10,552 nt of DNA, from NCBI GenBank assembly GCA_031280115.1, contig JAITHF010000185.1, positions 1 through 10,552 on the forward strand, written 5' to 3'. Position 1 is the first letter of the stretch. Every line of letters starts with the position of its first letter. The notes below the pieces were generated by a model. That model was not told the DNA's origin. It did not search any database and saw only the letters and a program-made list of their open reading frames with translations. The translations under genes and the position numbers were made by a program. Below, in pieces: positions 1-7,197 of this stretch. Origin of the DNA: Spirochaetaceae bacterium (GTDB lineage: Bacteria; Spirochaetota; Spirochaetia; Treponematales; Breznakiellaceae).

Positions 1-1
1 C

Positions 2-727
2 ACGCCGGAAGACGAATACTATCTTGGCCGCGCCGTGGCTGCGCGCATACTGGCCCAGTATCCCCTTCTTACCGGAAACCCCGGTCTGGCCGCGTACCTG
101 AACCAGATATGCGCGGCGCTGGTTATCAATTCAGACGAGCCTGCCCTCTATAACGGCTATCATGTAAGCGCCCTGGACAGTCAGGAGTTTAACGCCTTTG
201 CCACCTCCGGCGGGCATATCCTTATCACCAGGGGCCTCATAGCAGCGGCATCGTCAGAGGACGCCCTTGCCGCGGTGATAGCCCATGAGATAGCCCACAT
301 CCAGCTGCGGCACGGGGTGCGGCTTGTGGAGAACCTGCGGGCGACTGACGACCTCTCAAAGGCCGCTGAACGCTCAAGCCAGCTTGCAGGGGATGAGCTT
401 GAAGCGGAAGCCCGCCAGACCTTGTTCGATAATTCAGTGCGGGAAATGGCAAGCGGCCTTATGACAAGCGGCTACTCCCAAGAACAGGAGTTCGAGGCCG
501 ACCGGCACGCCTTGGGGCTCTTGCAGAAAACCGGCTACAGCCCCTCGGCGCTTTTGGACGTGCTTAAAGCCCTTGAGGCCCGGCAGGCGTCCCATGCAGG
601 CGGGTTTAACGCCACCCACCCAAGCCCGTCCCTGCGTATTGCCAACGTTGAAACCGAAACGGGGAAGTACGCCGTGCCGGATACCCGCACGTTCCGCTCC
701 TCCCGCTTTCAGGCGGTAAGTAAGTAG
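2..727 (+). CDS. M48 family zinc metallopeptidase, 3' part
   Basis: The gene is cut by the left window edge: the frame stays open to base 2 and the residues before the GTG at 35 (TPEDEYYLGRA) belong to the conserved M48 N-terminal helix, so that GTG is not taken as the start. 241 residues are visible. The zinc site HEIAH is encoded at 284-298 inside AAVIAHEIAHIQLRHG. The third zinc ligand is the Glu at 494-496 in EFEADRHA. The family segment FATSGGHILITRGLI precedes the active site and THPSPSLRI follows near the C terminus. Family knowledge: M48 peptidases of this soluble type (BepA/LoiP-like) work in the periplasm or at membranes on misfolded envelope proteins. Any signal peptide would lie outside the window. 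The stop TAG (725-727) is 15 bases before the cyclase ATG on the same strand, suggesting cotranscription. The family call is firm; substrate and location are unknown. Confidence 0.93.
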   Translation, partial: TPEDEYYLGRAVAARILAQYPLLTGNPGLAAYLNQICAALVINSDEPALYNGYHVSALDSQEFNAFATSGGHILITRGLIAAASSEDALAAVIAHEIAHIQLRHGVRLVENLRATDDLSKAAERSSQLAGDELEAEARQTLFDNSVREMASGLMTSGYSQEQEFEADRHALGLLQKTGYSPSALLDVLKALEARQASHAGGFNATHPSPSLRIANVETETGKYAVPDTRTFRSSRFQAVSK

Positions 728-742
728 CGCAGGCGGTCTGAT

Positions 743-2899
743 ATGAAAAAAAAACAGGCGAAAGCCAAGAAGTATCAGGCCGCCTTGGTGATTACCCTCG
801 GGGTATTCGCCGCGGCGGGCCTCGGCCATTGGTTCGGCGCCTTTGCGTACCTGGAATATAAAACCTATGACCTGCGGGTTACGCTTACATCAGAATCCCT
901 TAAACCTGCCGACGATATTGTGGTGGTGCTGTTAGACCAGAACAGCCTTGACTGGGCGGATCAGGAGCGGGGCTGGGGCTTCCCTTGGCCGCGCAAAGCC
1001 TACGGGGAATTTCTTGATTATATGCGCGCCTCCGGCGCCGCGGCGGTGGTCTTCGACGTGCTTTTCTCAGAGCCTTCGCTGTACGGCCCTGATGACGACA
1101 GGGCCTTCGCGTCCAGCGCCGCGGCCTTCGGCAGGTCAGTGCAGGATGTTATTCTCAGCACCCAGACCGGGCGGGACCTTTCATGGCCGCAAAATCTTAA
1201 AAAGCCCCTTTTTAAGACCGCCGGCTTTGACTCAATACTCCATAAATACAGCGCCCCTTTCGGGGAGCAGTACGCCGCGCAGTTTCCGGTGGGGCCCATA
1301 CGGGACGCCGCGGGAAGCGTGAGCTGCGCCACAGGGATCGCCGACCCGGACAGCATATTCCGCCGGGCCAACCTCTTTACGATGTTTGACGGGAAAGCGG
1401 TGCCCGGCCTTGCGGTGGGCGCCCTCTTGGTCAACGGCGAAACCGAACAGATAACGTACAACGAAAAAAAACAGCGCATCCAATGGGGGCCCTACGCTAT
1501 TCCGGTGGACAGGGACGGCAGAACCCTGCTGCGCTTTCGGGGGAACCTTGACCGGTATATCCCCTACAGTATTTCGGCGGTGCTCCAAAGCGCCGAAGCC
1601 TACCGGAACGGGGGGGAGCCCCTTCTTGTGCCGGAGGACTTTGCGGGCAAATACGTGTTCTTCGGCTACTACGCCCACGGCTTGTTCGATATTTTTCATA
1701 CCCCTATTTCATCCACCTACCCCGGCGTAGGGGTGCATATCACCTTTTTGGACAACCTCCTCCAGCAGGACTTTAACCGGGAAAGCCCGGTGTGGCTGGG
1801 GTTCGCCCTGATTTTCGCCGCAGTCTCGCTTATGACTTTTCTTGTGCTTTATGCCGGAAAGGTGTGGATGTCCGTAGGGGGCTGCGGCATCCTTCTTGCA
1901 GGCTTGTGCGCCTTAGGTCTGGGCGCGTATGTCTGGGGCGGGCAGTGGGTTCCGGTGGTGGCCCCGGGGATGGGGCTGTTTATCGCGTTTCTCAGCGCAA
2001 CCCTCTATAATTACGCCACTGAAGGGCGGCAGAAGCTGTTTATCAAGTCCGCGTTCAGCCAGTATTTGAGCCCCTCGGTGATTGACCAGCTTCTTGCCAA
2101 TCCGGAGCGGCTCTCTTTAGGCGGTGAGCGGCGGGAAATCAGCATCTTTTTTTCTGACGTCCAGGGGTTTACCACGATTTCAGAGAAACTTGACCCCTCC
2201 CAGCTTACAGAGCTCTTAAATGACTACCTGAGCGTTATGACTGACACCATAATCGAGTCAGGCGGCACGATTGATAAATACGAGGGGGACGCGATTATCG
2301 CCTTTTGGAACGCGCCTTTGACCTTTGAGGACCACGCGGCCCGGGCGCTGAGGGCGTCCCTGGCGTGCCAGGCGCTTATGGTTGAGCGGCAGGAGTTTTT
2401 TAAGCAGAAGTTCGGCGCGTCCCTTTTAACCCGTATCGGGCTTAATACAGGGTTTGCGGTGGTGGGGAACATGGGGTCCAGCATCCGTTTTGATTATACC
2501 ATGATAGGGGACTCGGTGAACCTTGCGGCCCGGCTTGAGGGGCTTAACAAGCAGTTCGGCACCTACCTTATGTGTACTGAGGCGACTTTTACCCAAGCAG
2601 TGAAGGCTGCTTCTTTTTTCGGGCGGAAACTGGCGCTGGTGGCGGTCGTAGGGAAGAAGGAGCCTGTTGCGGTGTGGGAGCCTATGGCTGAGGAGGCGTT
2701 TCAGGCAAAGAAGGCGGTGCTGGAACGTTTTGACACGGCCCGGGATTTGTTTTATCAGGGGAATTTTGCCGAAGCCCTTCCGTTGTTTACCGCGTTAGCC
2801 GAACAGGACAAGCCGTCGTTTTATTACATTGAGCAATGCGCCTATTATCTTGAACACCCGCACGAATGGAAAGGCTTCTGGCAGGCAAAAACCAAATAG
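743..2899 (+). CDS. CHASE2-domain class III adenylate cyclase
   Basis: A 718-aa membrane sensor cyclase predicted to make cAMP from ATP. Order: basic N terminus and TM1 (about 12-36); extracytoplasmic CHASE2 domain (about 38-345) with YDLR at 42-45, the DDIVVVLLDQNSL strand, the GAAAVVFDVLFSEPS segment and the late VFFGYYAHGLFD region near 305-316; three more TM helices (about 350-421); then the cyclase domain (about 460-640). Catalytic residues are present: metal-binding D472 (FFSDVQGF) and D516 (KYEGD); adenine-specifying K512 and D584 (RFDYTMIGD), which favour ATP over GTP; and N593/R597 (VNLAARLEG). The last 60 or so residues look helical and TPR-like (ERFDTARDLFYQGNFAEALPLF). The ATG at 743 is chosen because it is followed by the basic segment and TM1; the Shine-Dalgarno (AGGCGG, 731-736) is only fair. 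The gene lies 15 bases behind the M48 gene. Signal and output effector are not visible. Confidence 0.95.
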   Translation: MKKKQAKAKKYQAALVITLGVFAAAGLGHWFGAFAYLEYKTYDLRVTLTSESLKPADDIVVVLLDQNSLDWADQERGWGFPWPRKAYGEFLDYMRASGAAAVVFDVLFSEPSLYGPDDDRAFASSAAAFGRSVQDVILSTQTGRDLSWPQNLKKPLFKTAGFDSILHKYSAPFGEQYAAQFPVGPIRDAAGSVSCATGIADPDSIFRRANLFTMFDGKAVPGLAVGALLVNGETEQITYNEKKQRIQWGPYAIPVDRDGRTLLRFRGNLDRYIPYSISAVLQSAEAYRNGGEPLLVPEDFAGKYVFFGYYAHGLFDIFHTPISSTYPGVGVHITFLDNLLQQDFNRESPVWLGFALIFAAVSLMTFLVLYAGKVWMSVGGCGILLAGLCALGLGAYVWGGQWVPVVAPGMGLFIAFLSATLYNYATEGRQKLFIKSAFSQYLSPSVIDQLLANPERLSLGGERREISIFFSDVQGFTTISEKLDPSQLTELLNDYLSVMTDTIIESGGTIDKYEGDAIIAFWNAPLTFEDHAARALRASLACQALMVERQEFFKQKFGASLLTRIGLNTGFAVVGNMGSSIRFDYTMIGDSVNLAARLEGLNKQFGTYLMCTEATFTQAVKAASFFGRKLALVAVVGKKEPVAVWEPMAEEAFQAKKAVLERFDTARDLFYQGNFAEALPLFTALAEQDKPSFYYIEQCAYYLEHPHEWKGFWQAKTK

Positions 2900-3064
2900 C
2901 CGCCGTTTGCGCTATGAGCCGCAAAATCAGGAAGCGCGCTTACCTCTTCCAAGTACCGCCCAGGGGGGCTCCACGCATGGCGCGGAGAGGTATCCGTGAG
3001 GGGCGCCGGACGTAAGGGGGCAGGGCAGGCGGAAGGGCGCAACGCATGAAGCCTTAAGGGGTGG

Positions 3065-3089
3065 TGCGGAGGGTCTATGACCCTCCGCA
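3065..3089. repeat. Perfect 11-bp hairpin in the convergent intergenic spacer
   Basis: TGCGGAGGGTC (3065-3075) and GACCCTCCGCA (3079-3089) are exact inverted repeats with a 3-base loop (TAT). Neither side has a T-tract in the direction of transcription, so this is not a standard intrinsic terminator. It could be a REP-like element or an RNA 3'-end stabiliser for the cyclase transcript. It lies 166 bases past the cyclase stop. Confidence 0.55.
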
Positions 3090-3326
3090 TAAAAGATAAA
3101 AGCGCAAGCGAAGCGCAGCGCTCATAACCGAACAGCCTGCGGCTTTCACGGCGCGGGGGCGCATCTTTGCTGTGCGGGGGCGCCCCGGCGCCTCGCGGGG
3201 GGTCCCCTCTAACGCGGAAAGACCGCCCCCTGCGGCACCGTGTATACCCGCTGGCCTATCGGGAAAAGACCTGAAAAAAACGGTGGAAAACAGGTTAAAG
3301 AAGGGCAGGATTCAGGCGGAAGGGGC

Positions 3327-3375
3327 TTGGCAAAACCAAAACGGCACTCATAATTCGTTTGCCGTTTTCGGCCAA
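3327..3375. terminator. Candidate bidirectional terminator hairpin between convergent genes
   Basis: AAAACGGCA (3338-3346) pairs with TGCCGTTTT (3360-3368) around a 13-base loop. An outer TTGGC/GCCAA pair (3327-3331, 3371-3375) can extend the stem. The A run before and T run after the GC core give four T residues whichever strand is transcribed. It lies between the + strand cyclase and the - strand hydrolase, about 410-440 bases from each stop. The T-tracts are short and inside the stem, so efficiency is uncertain. Confidence 0.35.
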
Positions 3376-3431
3376 ACTGCGCTCTAACGGGAGCGCTGCC
3401 GTAATATTATTTACCATAACAACCGTAATAC

Positions 3432-3780
3432 CGCGCCTCTTTTAAAAGAATTTGGGGGCTTTTTTACCAGCGTTTCCTGTTTCGCGGCTTCTTTTGCGAA
3501 CTCGCGTAAGGGAACAGCCTCCGGCTGCCCCCAAACCCCCGCTCAAGGCTTCCTGTGCCGCGCCAGTGCGTTTGCGAATTCCCCTGAGGCGCCGCTTCGG
3601 GGTTGTGACTAAAATTGCAAACCCTCCCGCCGCGAGAAGCACGTGAACCCCCCGCAGGGGGTGACTAAAATCGCAAACCCTCGCGCCGCAGGAAGCACGT
3701 GAACCCTCCGCAGGCTGCCGGCGCTTCATGGTTCGCGGCTCATAGTGCAAACGGCGGCTGCTGAAACAGCCGGAGGCTGC
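3432..3780 (+). repeat. Dispersed modular repeat, copy 1
   Basis: Long copy of a family also present inverted at about 6859-7149 and in the same orientation at 9707-9934. Shared blocks in order: CCGCGCCTCTTTTAAAAG with GGGGGCTTTTTTACC; CCCCCAAACCCCCGCT with AAGGCTTCCTG; GGTTGTGACTAAAATTGCAA; GAAGCACGTGAA followed by a C5/G5 hairpin; then GCGCTTCATGGTTCGCGGCT with CATAGTGCAAAC and TGCTGAAACAGCCGGAGGCTG. In the other copies the last two blocks come before the first, so the modules appear circularly permuted or duplicated. It ends 2-3 bases from the stop codon of the YdjM-like gene. No transposase or integrase gene is nearby, so any mobility would be non-autonomous. Its reverse strand holds an open frame shared with the other copies. 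Confidence 0.75.
3605..3716 (+). repeat. 56-bp tandem duplication inside repeat copy 1
   Basis: Bases 3605-3660 and 3661-3716 are two adjacent 56-base units that align without gaps at roughly 49 of 56 positions. Both start GTGACTAAAAT and carry GAAGCACGTGAACCC. The unit contains the palindrome CACGTG. Copy 3 has a related shorter duplication near its end (9866-9934), so this part of the family seems prone to tandem amplification. Confidence 0.75.
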
Positions 3781-3782
3781 CG

Positions 3783-4466
3783 CTATAAAAAACTCCGGCT
3801 TATAAGGATGATATACACGGTTACAAAAAGCACAATACAGAAGGTCCGAAACAGCCCCTCCCCGGCAGTGCCGGTTACGAACTTACTGATATGAAAATGC
3901 TTCTTGCTTAACGGATACAGCCAGGGCACCCCTTTTTGATTAAACGTGTCCGCCGCAAGATGGCTGAACCAGCCTATGCAAAAGCCCGCCCACACGCTCA
4001 AAAGCGCGTTGGTAAACACGGTTGCCGCAGTAAAACGTATCATATAAAAAAACGGAAGGAGGAGTATCCCCAGCACAAGGCCGCTGTGGGTCTCCCGCCG
4101 GTGTTTCGCTTTGGCGATAAAAAGGCTGAGGCAGCAGCACAAGCCGAAAAACACCGCGCAGGGGATAAGCGCGTCAATCAGGCGCCCGGCCTTTTCCGCA
4201 AAACATATATACAGGGAAAGGGCCAGCACCGCCGCGCCTGAAAGCGCGACAGCCGCTTTGAGAAACGAGCGTACCCGCCGCCCGCCCTTGCTGTTGGGCA
4301 TATCTATATCCGGCCCCAGGGCGCCTATCACCGCCGGCAGGACCCCGATAAAAGGATAAACCGTGTGTTCCGCAACAGGAAACCCCAGGGTCCGCCCGGC
4401 AATGCTGAACGCCACCGGCAGCCCTCCGCATAACCCGCCTATAACCATGTGCGTATAACCGTTCAT
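3783..4466 (-). CDS. YdjM-like (DUF457) membrane-bound metal-dependent hydrolase
   Basis: A 227-aa polytopic membrane protein of the YdjM/DUF457 superfamily, known as putative metal-dependent hydrolases; E. coli YdjM is a LexA-regulated inner membrane protein of unknown substrate. Signature residues are present: H6 (YTHMVIGG), D53-x-D55 (GALGPDIDMPNS), H122-RRETHS with H127, and SHLAADTFNQKGVPWL with H169 and D173. These give the His/Asp set expected for metal binding. Six or seven hydrophobic segments are visible (about 8-27, 35-52, 68-90, 97-118, 129-151, 153-171, 205-226). The start at 4466 is preferred over the next Met (residue 7) because the latter would lose H6; the Shine-Dalgarno is weak. 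It lies 42 bases downstream of the DUF58 gene on the same strand and probably shares its transcript. Substrate is unknown. Confidence 0.88.
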   Translation of the reverse strand: MNGYTHMVIGGLCGGLPVAFSIAGRTLGFPVAEHTVYPFIGVLPAVIGALGPDIDMPNSKGGRRVRSFLKAAVALSGAAVLALSLYICFAEKAGRLIDALIPCAVFFGLCCCLSLFIAKAKHRRETHSGLVLGILLLPFFYMIRFTAATVFTNALLSVWAGFCIGWFSHLAADTFNQKGVPWLYPLSKKHFHISKFVTGTAGEGLFRTFCIVLFVTVYIILISRSFL

Positions 4467-4508
4467 AGAGGCTATGCTACCGTGAGAGACGGGAAAAATA
4501 CAAGAGCG

Positions 4509-5861
4509 CTACAGCCGCCCTGAGCGCTTAACCTCAAGGTAGCGGTTTATAAGCGACGCTGAAAGCCGGCTGCTCGAAGCCTCAAGGGTAAGCAGCCCTG
4601 CGTGTTCCCACTTCTTGTAGAGCGTCCTGCGGGAAACCAGATAGGAAAACGCCGCAGCCCGTTCCAGGGCGGCGTCAAGGCTGTCCATGTCCTGCAACGC
4701 CAGAGACTCCGCCTCCTGTTCCCGGAGGCTCACCATGAGAAGCAGGTGCCGGCGCTGGATACGGCTGAGTATCCACGAGAGGGACTCGCCGTCTTCCTCC
4801 CGGAAATTGCTTATCAGCATGATAAACGTCCGGCGCCGCAGCCTTGAAAGGGCGTTCTCAAGGCCGGAAAAGAGCGACGAAGGGACCGGCGCGCTTTTAA
4901 GGTCGTAGAGCCCGTTCATAAGCGCCGGAAACGCGGCGCGCCCCTTGCGCGGCGCAAGCCACCGCTCGGCGTTCCCGAAACTTCCGGCGCCCACGCTGTC
5001 GCCGTGTTTCAGCGCCGTATACCCCACAAGAAGCGCCGCTTCAAGGGCGCTGTCGAACTGGGTGCGCCGGACGCCCCGCCCTTCCTCCCGCCGGTGGAGA
5101 CGGTATCCCGCATCAAGGAGGAGGAGCACCTGCTGGTCCTGCTCCTCCTTGTAGTCCCGGATAATCACCTTCCCCCGCCGGCCAGTGGCCCGCCAGTCTA
5201 TGGCCCGGACGGAATCCCCTTTTTGATACTCCCGAAGGCTCTGGAACTCCATGCCCTGCCCCCGCCTGCGGATCTCTTTTACCCCGGGGCGTTCAAGAAT
5301 ACCCCGCAGGTCAGAGCCGGCATACGCCCGCATCCGCTTGAAGTCAGGGTAGGAGCGCCCGGCGCTCCCGCAGGGGAGGCGGGTTTTCCGGCGCCACAGC
5401 CCAAGGGGGGAGAAAAGGAGTATTTCAACCCCTTCAAAGCGCCACGCCCCCCGCTCAAACGGGGTTATCGTATAGGTAAAGCCTAACTCCCCGCCTTTTT
5501 TAAGGCGCCTGAGGCCGAGCCGCGCGGGGAACGCGGCGCACTGCATAGAACGGGGGTACAGGTCAAAGAGGAGTATCCGCCGGGGGAGGGGTTTTTTGCC
5601 CTGCCCTGTGAGCCCGGGCCCAGCGGTAATACTAAGCGTTACCGGCGCCGCTGTTCCCACTGAGAGGCACGGCCCCACTTCGCGGCGTACTGAAAGGGGG
5701 GCGGTGAAAAAGCGCAGCGCCCAGGCGTCGCCTATGATAAAAAGGAGGAGGCACAAGCCGCAGGCGGACCAGACAAGGGCCAAGCCGTCAAAGAAGAACG
5801 CCCCCGCGCCCAGGGCGGCCCACAACAGGGACGCGGCAACAAGGGGCGCCCCGGGTTTCAT
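4509..5861 (-). CDS. DUF58 domain protein with degenerate vWA-type metal site
   Basis: A 450-aa protein with two N-terminal TM helices (about 7-25 and 27-45), a beta-rich extracytoplasmic or linker part (about 55-190), and the DUF58 core. The core is marked by FQSLREYQKGDSVRAIDW (206-223), then RATGRRGKVIIRDYKEEQDQ and LLLLDAGYR (246-254). DUF58 proteins resemble von Willebrand A domains, but the DxSxS metal motif reads D250-A-G-Y-R here, so both Ser are missing and classical MIDAS metal binding is doubtful. The C-terminal 120 residues are helical and charged, with LIxNFREEDGESL resembling a late vWA strand/helix. Its ATG (5859-5861) overlaps the MoxR TGA (5858-5860), the arrangement expected for translational coupling. 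Family knowledge: MoxR and DUF58 partners act together in maturation of target complexes. The target here is unknown. Confidence 0.92.
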   Translation of the reverse strand: MKPGAPLVAASLLWAALGAGAFFFDGLALVWSACGLCLLLFIIGDAWALRFFTAPLSVRREVGPCLSVGTAAPVTLSITAGPGLTGQGKKPLPRRILLFDLYPRSMQCAAFPARLGLRRLKKGGELGFTYTITPFERGAWRFEGVEILLFSPLGLWRRKTRLPCGSAGRSYPDFKRMRAYAGSDLRGILERPGVKEIRRRGQGMEFQSLREYQKGDSVRAIDWRATGRRGKVIIRDYKEEQDQQVLLLLDAGYRLHRREEGRGVRRTQFDSALEAALLVGYTALKHGDSVGAGSFGNAERWLAPRKGRAAFPALMNGLYDLKSAPVPSSLFSGLENALSRLRRRTFIMLISNFREEDGESLSWILSRIQRRHLLLMVSLREQEAESLALQDMDSLDAALERAAAFSYLVSRRTLYKKWEHAGLLTLEASSSRLSASLINRYLEVKRSGRL

Positions 5862-6823
5862 CCGCGGGGCGCCTCAAGCCGCTCGGCAAGGTCCCGGATA
5901 ATCTGCCCCGGGCGTAACTCCTCAAGCTCGCTTTCCGCGGACAGGGTAAGGCGGTGCGCCAGAACCGGAACGGCCAGGGCCTTCACGTCGTCAGGAAGCA
6001 CGAAGCCCCGGCCTAAAAGCAAGGCCCGCGCCCGGGCGCACCGGAGCAGCGCAAGGCTTCCCCTGGGGCCCGCGCCGCTTTCAATGCCGGGAAGGGAGCG
6101 GGTGGCCGCGGTGAGGCGCACGGCGTAATCAATGACCGACGGGTCCAGGCGCTGGCGCTCCGCAAGGCCCCGGACCGCGGCAAAGCAGGCAGGGTCGAGC
6201 ACTTGGGACACTGATGAGACCGAAAGTTCGGCGCCGCCGCCGCTCCCGCCCAGCACAAGGGACACCATGCGCTTTTCTTCTTCTAAATCAGGGTAACCGG
6301 CGGTAATTTTCATAAGGAACCGGTCTTTCTGGGCGTCCGGCAGGGGGTAGGTCCCTTCGTGTTCGTAAGGGTTTTGGGTGGCCAGCACCATAAAGGGCTG
6401 GGGCAGGGGATAGCTCACCCCGTCAAGGCTTACTTGGAATTCCTGCATGGCTTCAAAGAGGCTTGCCTGGGTCTTTGCAGGCGCGCGGTTTATCTCGTCG
6501 GCAATAAAAAGGTTGGTAAATATCGGGCCCTTTTTCGTGGTGAACGCGCCGTTGTCCAGGATGATGCTGCCGGTAATATCGCTGGGCATGAGGTCAGGCG
6601 TGAACTGCGCCCGTTTTGACTGCCCCCCTATTGCTTGGGCGACAGCCCGGACCAGCAGGGTTTTTCCCAGCCCGGGCACGCCTTCAACAAGGAGATGGCC
6701 CCTTGCAAGGAGGGTTATAAGGGCGTGGTCAACCAGGTCCTGCTGGCCGATAAAGGCTTTGCCTATCTCGTTTCCCACGTCCCGCATAGCCGCCGCGGCG
6801 GATGCAACCGTATATGTTTCCAT
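5858..6823 (-). CDS. MoxR-family AAA+ ATPase
   Basis: A 321-aa AAA+ ATPase of the MoxR group (AAA_3), the usual partner of DUF58/vWA proteins and thought to act as a chaperone that activates or inserts cofactors into protein complexes. Visible motifs: FIGQQDLVD (24-32); Walker A GVPGLGKT (48-55); QFTPDLMPSDITG, typical of MoxR; Walker B LFIADE (105-110) followed by INRAPAKTQASLFEAM; sensor 1 region ATQNP (148-152); LPDAQKDRFL with arginine-finger candidate R168; and a C-terminal helical lid with GASPR-like RGSLALLRCARARALL. Length is standard. No clear Shine-Dalgarno precedes the ATG at 6823, but a promoter-like sequence ends 8 bases upstream. It is first gene of the - strand operon with the DUF58 and YdjM-like genes. 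No BatA/BatB or transglutaminase gene follows inside the window. Confidence 0.95.
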   Translation of the reverse strand: METYTVASAAAAMRDVGNEIGKAFIGQQDLVDHALITLLARGHLLVEGVPGLGKTLLVRAVAQAIGGQSKRAQFTPDLMPSDITGSIILDNGAFTTKKGPIFTNLFIADEINRAPAKTQASLFEAMQEFQVSLDGVSYPLPQPFMVLATQNPYEHEGTYPLPDAQKDRFLMKITAGYPDLEEEKRMVSLVLGGSGGGAELSVSSVSQVLDPACFAAVRGLAERQRLDPSVIDYAVRLTAATRSLPGIESGAGPRGSLALLRCARARALLLGRGFVLPDDVKALAVPVLAHRLTLSAESELEELRPGQIIRDLAERLEAPRG

Positions 6824-6831
6824 CTTTCATG

Positions 6832-6860
6832 GTTGTACCCTATTTCCCCGCCCCCGTCAA
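6832..6860 (-). promoter_or_regulatory. Candidate sigma70-type promoter for the MoxR operon
   Basis: Read on the - strand: TTGACG (6860-6855, five of six to consensus), a 17-base spacer, and TACAAC (6837-6832, four of six). Only 8 bases separate the -10 from the MoxR ATG, so transcription would begin at or within a few bases of the start codon, matching the lack of a Shine-Dalgarno. A perfect inverted repeat AACACCC-GCA-GGGTGTT (6859-6875) overlaps the upstream edge of the -35 and could serve as an operator, though it is also the local version of the repeat family's C/G hairpin. Confidence 0.45.
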
Positions 6861-7149
6861 CACCCGCAGGGTGTTTCAGGTGCTTCTTGCGGCGATAGGG
6901 TTTGCGGGTTTAGTCACAACCCTCACGCGGGGCCTCAGCGCGCTTCGCAAGCGCACGGGTGCTGCACAGGAAGCCTTGAGCGGGGGTTTGGGGGAACTGG
7001 TTCCCCCAAATTCTCTTTAAAAAGCGCAAGCGAAGCGCAGCGCCGGTAAAAAAGCCCCCAAAAACTCTTCAAAGAGGCGCGGAGCGCCGACAGCCTCCGG
7101 CTGTTTCAGCAGCCGTGGTTTGCACTATGAGCCGTGAAACATGAAGCGC
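6859..7149 (-). repeat. Dispersed modular repeat, copy 2 (inverted)
   Basis: Reverse-complement relative of copies 1 and 3. Along the + strand it carries AGGTGCTTCTTGCGGCGATA, GGTTTAGTCACAACC, GCACAGGAAGCCTTGAGCGG with GGGTTTGGGGG, the exact 24-base element shared with 3098-3121 (7020-7043), GTAAAAAAGCCCCC, CTCTTCAAAGAGGCGCGG, CAGCCTCCGGCTG with TTTCAGCAGCC, and finally GTTTGCACTATGAGCCGTGA with AACATGAAGCGC. It begins at the MoxR promoter and ends at the AT-rich palindrome at 7152. The middle stays open as VLLAAIGFAGLVTTLTRGLS followed by ALRKRTGAAQEALSGGLG. I treat it as a non-autonomous repeat, possibly a decayed gene fragment. Confidence 0.75.
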
Positions 7150-7151
7150 CT

Positions 7152-7178
7152 ATAAATCATTATATAATAATGATTTAT
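7152..7178. repeat. AT-rich perfect palindrome (12+3+12)
   Basis: ATAAATCATTAT (7152-7163) and ATAATGATTTAT (7167-7178) are exact inverted repeats around ATA. The base composition contrasts sharply with the GC-rich neighbourhood. The left ten bases, ATAAATCATT, recur in direct orientation at 7464-7473, so the two occurrences bracket the repeat-rich island between them. It could be a protein-binding site, a hairpin, or a boundary of an inserted segment. Confidence 0.7.
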
Positions 7179-7197
7179 GCAGGGACAGGACCGTTTG

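Larger units (their letters stand above)
2900..3431. other. Gene-free spacer with hairpins and repeat fragments
   Basis: No convincing coding sequence lies here; short open frames are GC-driven and lack ribosome sites. It holds fragments of the window's dispersed repeat: 2906-2922 matches the module at 7119-7135; 3026-3056 matches the reverse complement of 9781-9812 with one substitution and one missing base; 3098-3121 is an exact 24-base match to 7020-7043. Inverted repeats include TACCTCT/AGAGGTA (2941-2947, 2986-2992), a perfect 11-bp hairpin (3065-3089) and GCGCTC/GAGCGC (3379-3384, 3391-3396). The mosaic looks like degraded copies of the repeat family downstream of the cyclase gene. Confidence 0.6.

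Noticed and set aside
35..37. GTG as the start of the M48 peptidase
   Set aside because: The frame is open to base 2 and the upstream residues match the family's conserved N-terminal helix, so the gene is truncated by the window.
1018..1699. Long open frames on the - strand opposite the cyclase
   Set aside because: They are shadows of the high-GC coding strand; the cyclase frame carries all conserved motifs.
3065..3089. Intrinsic terminator of the cyclase
   Set aside because: The stem is perfect but no T-tract follows on either strand.
3432..3780. Complete insertion sequence
   Set aside because: No transposase frame, no terminal inverted repeats spanning the element and no obvious target duplication were found.
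5004..5486. 160-aa open frame on the + strand opposite the DUF58 gene
   Set aside because: It is antisense to a well-supported gene, proline-rich through GC bias, and lacks family motifs.
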